Source: an uncultured bacterium (GTDB lineage Bacteria; Bacteroidota; Bacteroidia; Bacteroidales; Bacteroidaceae). From it: a stretch of DNA of 25,744 nt. Each line of letters begins with the position of its first letter. The stretch's first letter is position 1. The position numbers and the translations under genes are program-made. This document shows positions 24,123 to 25,744 of the stretch, one piece after another. The notes beneath the pieces were generated by a model. The model made no database searches. It had not been told where the DNA came from and worked only from the letters and a program-made list of their open reading frames with translations. The DNA lies in NCBI GenBank assembly GCA_945788485.1, contig CALZMB010000003.1:1-25744 (forward strand), read 5' to 3'.

Positions 24123-25538
24123 TTAAAACTGGAAATAGTTCTTAGCGTTGTTATAGCAGATGTCCTCAATCATCTGACGCACACGCTGCTCCTCATAGCC
24201 CTCAAACGGAATCAAGCCGTTCTCGATGTCATTGCCTACAAGGTTGCACAATGTGCGGCGGAAATATTCATGACGCGGATAAGAGAGGAATGAACGTGAA
24301 TCGGTGAGCATTCCGACAAAACGTGAGAGAAGGCCTAATACCGAGAGGGCATTCATCTGCTTCTCCATGCCGTCCTTCTGGTCGAGGAACCACCATCCTG
24401 AACCCCACTGTATCTTGCCTGGGCATGAACCGTCCTGGAAATTGCCGAGCATGGTGGCAATCACCTCGTTAGCGCATGGGTTGAGGTTGTAGAGGATAGT
24501 CTTTGTCAGTTTGCCTTCTACATTCAGTTCGTCAAGGAAATGGCTCATTGCCTTAGCGGTGGTGAACTCGCCGATAGAATCGAAACCGGTGTCTGCGCCA
24601 AGCTTGTTGAACATCAAGGTGTTGTTGTTACGTATAGCACCATAGTGGAACTGCTGTGTCCAGCCTGCCTCGTAGTCCATCACTGCCATCTCTTTCAAGA
24701 AAGCATGCTTGTATTTGCGCTGCTCTTCTACTGTTGGAGTGGTTCCTGCAAGTGCCTTGCCGAGGATGGCGTCAATCTCCTGTGAAGTGTATGGCTCGTC
24801 ATAGAACTCCTCGATGCCATGGTCAGAGAGTTTGCAACCTTTTGATGCGAAGAAGTCATGACGCTTCTGAAGGGCTGCGACCATATCTGCGAAGCTTGAG
24901 ATTGCTGTGTCAGAAACGGCCTCCAGTTTCTTCACATAGTCAACGAATGTTGCTGCTTCAATGTTCATTGCGGCGTCTGGACGCCATGCCGGTATCATGC
25001 GTGTCTTGCATGTCGGGTCGGCTGCCACTACGTCATGATATTCAAGGCTGTCAATAGGATCGTCTGTAGTACATACAAGCTCTACATTATAGTGCTCCAT
25101 AAGTCCGCGAGGAGTGAACTTCGGGTCGTTGGCAATCAAGTCGTTACATTTGTCGTAGATTGCACGAGCGTTGAGAGGGTTCAGCGTCTCCTCTATACCG
25201 AAAGCGGTCTTCAGCTCAAGGTGTGTCCAGTGGTAAAGTGGGTTACGGAAAGTGTACGGCACTGTCTCTGCCCATTTCTCGAACTTCTCCCAGTCTGTTG
25301 TGTCTGCACCTGTGCAGTAACGCTCGTTGATGCCGTTCGAACGCATGGCACGCCACTTGTAGTGATCGCCCATCAGCCATATCTGAGCAATAGAGTCAAA
25401 ACGCTTGTTCTCTGCCACCATCTTCGGGATGAGGTGGCAGTGATAGTCGATGATTGGCATCTTTGACGCATGATTGTGGTACAAATCCTGCGCTGTCTTC
25501 GTTTCAAGAAGAAAGTCTTTGTCGTTGAATTTTTTCAT
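24123..25538 (-). CDS. uxaC: Glucuronate isomerase (uronate isomerase)
   Basis: Isomerises D-glucuronate to D-fructuronate and D-galacturonate to D-tagaturonate, the first cytoplasmic step of hexuronate catabolism from pectin and host or plant glycans. The 471-residue product has the amidohydrolase-superfamily metal motif IDYHCHL (His33, His35), CTTDDPIDSLEYH in the middle, the RNNNTLMFNKLGADTGFDSIG segment typical of UxaC with its LNPCANEVIATMLGNF continuation, and the C-terminal MLTDSRSFLSYPRHEYFRR region. The end, NNAKNYF, is characteristic of the family. Length is standard. The ATG at 25538 gives the usual MKKF start. A -7-like element lies about 140 bases upstream. No other uronate genes (uxuA, uxuB, uxaB) appear in the window, though they could lie beyond its edge. 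Confidence 0.97.
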   Translation of the reverse strand: MKKFNDKDFLLETKTAQDLYHNHASKMPIIDYHCHLIPKMVAENKRFDSIAQIWLMGDHYKWRAMRSNGINERYCTGADTTDWEKFEKWAETVPYTFRNPLYHWTHLELKTAFGIEETLNPLNARAIYDKCNDLIANDPKFTPRGLMEHYNVELVCTTDDPIDSLEYHDVVAADPTCKTRMIPAWRPDAAMNIEAATFVDYVKKLEAVSDTAISSFADMVAALQKRHDFFASKGCKLSDHGIEEFYDEPYTSQEIDAILGKALAGTTPTVEEQRKYKHAFLKEMAVMDYEAGWTQQFHYGAIRNNNTLMFNKLGADTGFDSIGEFTTAKAMSHFLDELNVEGKLTKTILYNLNPCANEVIATMLGNFQDGSCPGKIQWGSGWWFLDQKDGMEKQMNALSVLGLLSRFVGMLTDSRSFLSYPRHEYFRRTLCNLVGNDIENGLIPFEGYEEQRVRQMIEDICYNNAKNYFQF

Positions 25539-25674
25539 AATGGTCTTTAAGGTTTATGTTTAGTTTGATTGTTTGTCGTTTCTGGTTTGTTATCAGACAG
25601 TTATTCAACAAGATAGTCAACAACCGCCTCTGTCTGTCATTCCTATGTCATCATATTATCTGCATAGTCTAATG

Positions 25675-25682
25675 CAAAAGTA
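25675..25682 (-). promoter_or_regulatory. Bacteroidota-type -7 element for uxaC
   Basis: The minus strand reads TACTTTTG followed by CA, the same string as before ftsK and a match to TAnnTTTG. A candidate TTG lies slightly too far upstream to be a confident -33. The resulting uxaC leader would be about 130 bases; I see no known riboswitch in it. The rest of the region to the window edge is AT-rich and shows no gene. Confidence 0.6.
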
Positions 25683-25744
25683 GTAAAAAAGTTTTGAATG
25701 AAAAAACAATTTACAAAGAATTAACAAAAGACGAAAAGCATAAG

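Noticed and set aside
25600..25635. TCAACAAGA and GTCAACAACC strings upstream of uxaC as another octamer array
   Set aside because: Only two loose TCAAC matches, no proper unit periodicity and no TCAACTAAAA terminus.

Overview
The window looks like chromosomal DNA of a Bacteroidota bacterium, most likely a Prevotella-type member of the Bacteroidales. The grounds are protein style (MutS2 opening MIYPKNFE, the ftsK-lolA pair, a Bacteroidales-type UxaC), promoter -7 elements matching TAnnTTTG, almost no Shine-Dalgarno sequences, and lipoproteins with acidic residues after the lipobox Cys. Genus is inference. I see no rRNA, tRNA, CRISPR array, transposase, integrase or phage gene; the coding content is ordinary core genome.

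Layout. From 60 to 10296 all genes are on the minus strand: ftsK and a lolA-like gene (division and chromosome segregation, envelope lipoprotein transport), mutS2 (recombination or ribosome rescue), an OmpA-type glycine-zipper lipoprotein, mtgA (peptidoglycan glycosyltransferase) and a uvrD/pcrA helicase. A 344-base divergent region with two opposed TAnnTTTG elements separates them from a plus-strand block, 10641 to 22641: a DEDDy 3'-5' exonuclease, an RlmI-type rRNA methyltransferase, tilS, a parallel beta-helix lipoprotein, cdd, a YycJ-like metallo-beta-lactamase-fold hydrolase, a secreted GHL10 glycoside hydrolase-like protein, a periplasmic 5'-nucleotidase, nudC and a wecA-like polyprenyl-phosphate sugar-1-phosphate transferase. 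That block ends at a strong two-way hairpin terminator facing a minus-strand pair, an RsmF-like rRNA m5C methyltransferase and uxaC (uronate isomerase).

Functional groupings are loose: DNA maintenance and envelope growth on the left; RNA modification (rlmI-like, tilS, rsmF-like); and a possible nucleotide-salvage set (5'-nucleotidase, NudC, Cdd).

The most notable non-coding signal is a family of short-unit tandem arrays in intergenic DNA: four arrays (3351-3460, 3501-3564, 6996-7100, 18450-18565) built from 8-base units of the form TYAACTYG mixed with 9-base variants. All four finish with the same ten bases, TCAACTAAAA. In two cases this terminus lies exactly five bases before a start codon (mtgA and the 5'-nucleotidase), and a fifth mini-copy lies before uvrD. 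Two arrays face away from each other and can pair into a long hairpin between the ompA-like gene and mtgA. I do not recognise this family from a named repeat class; it is the best candidate here for something undescribed.
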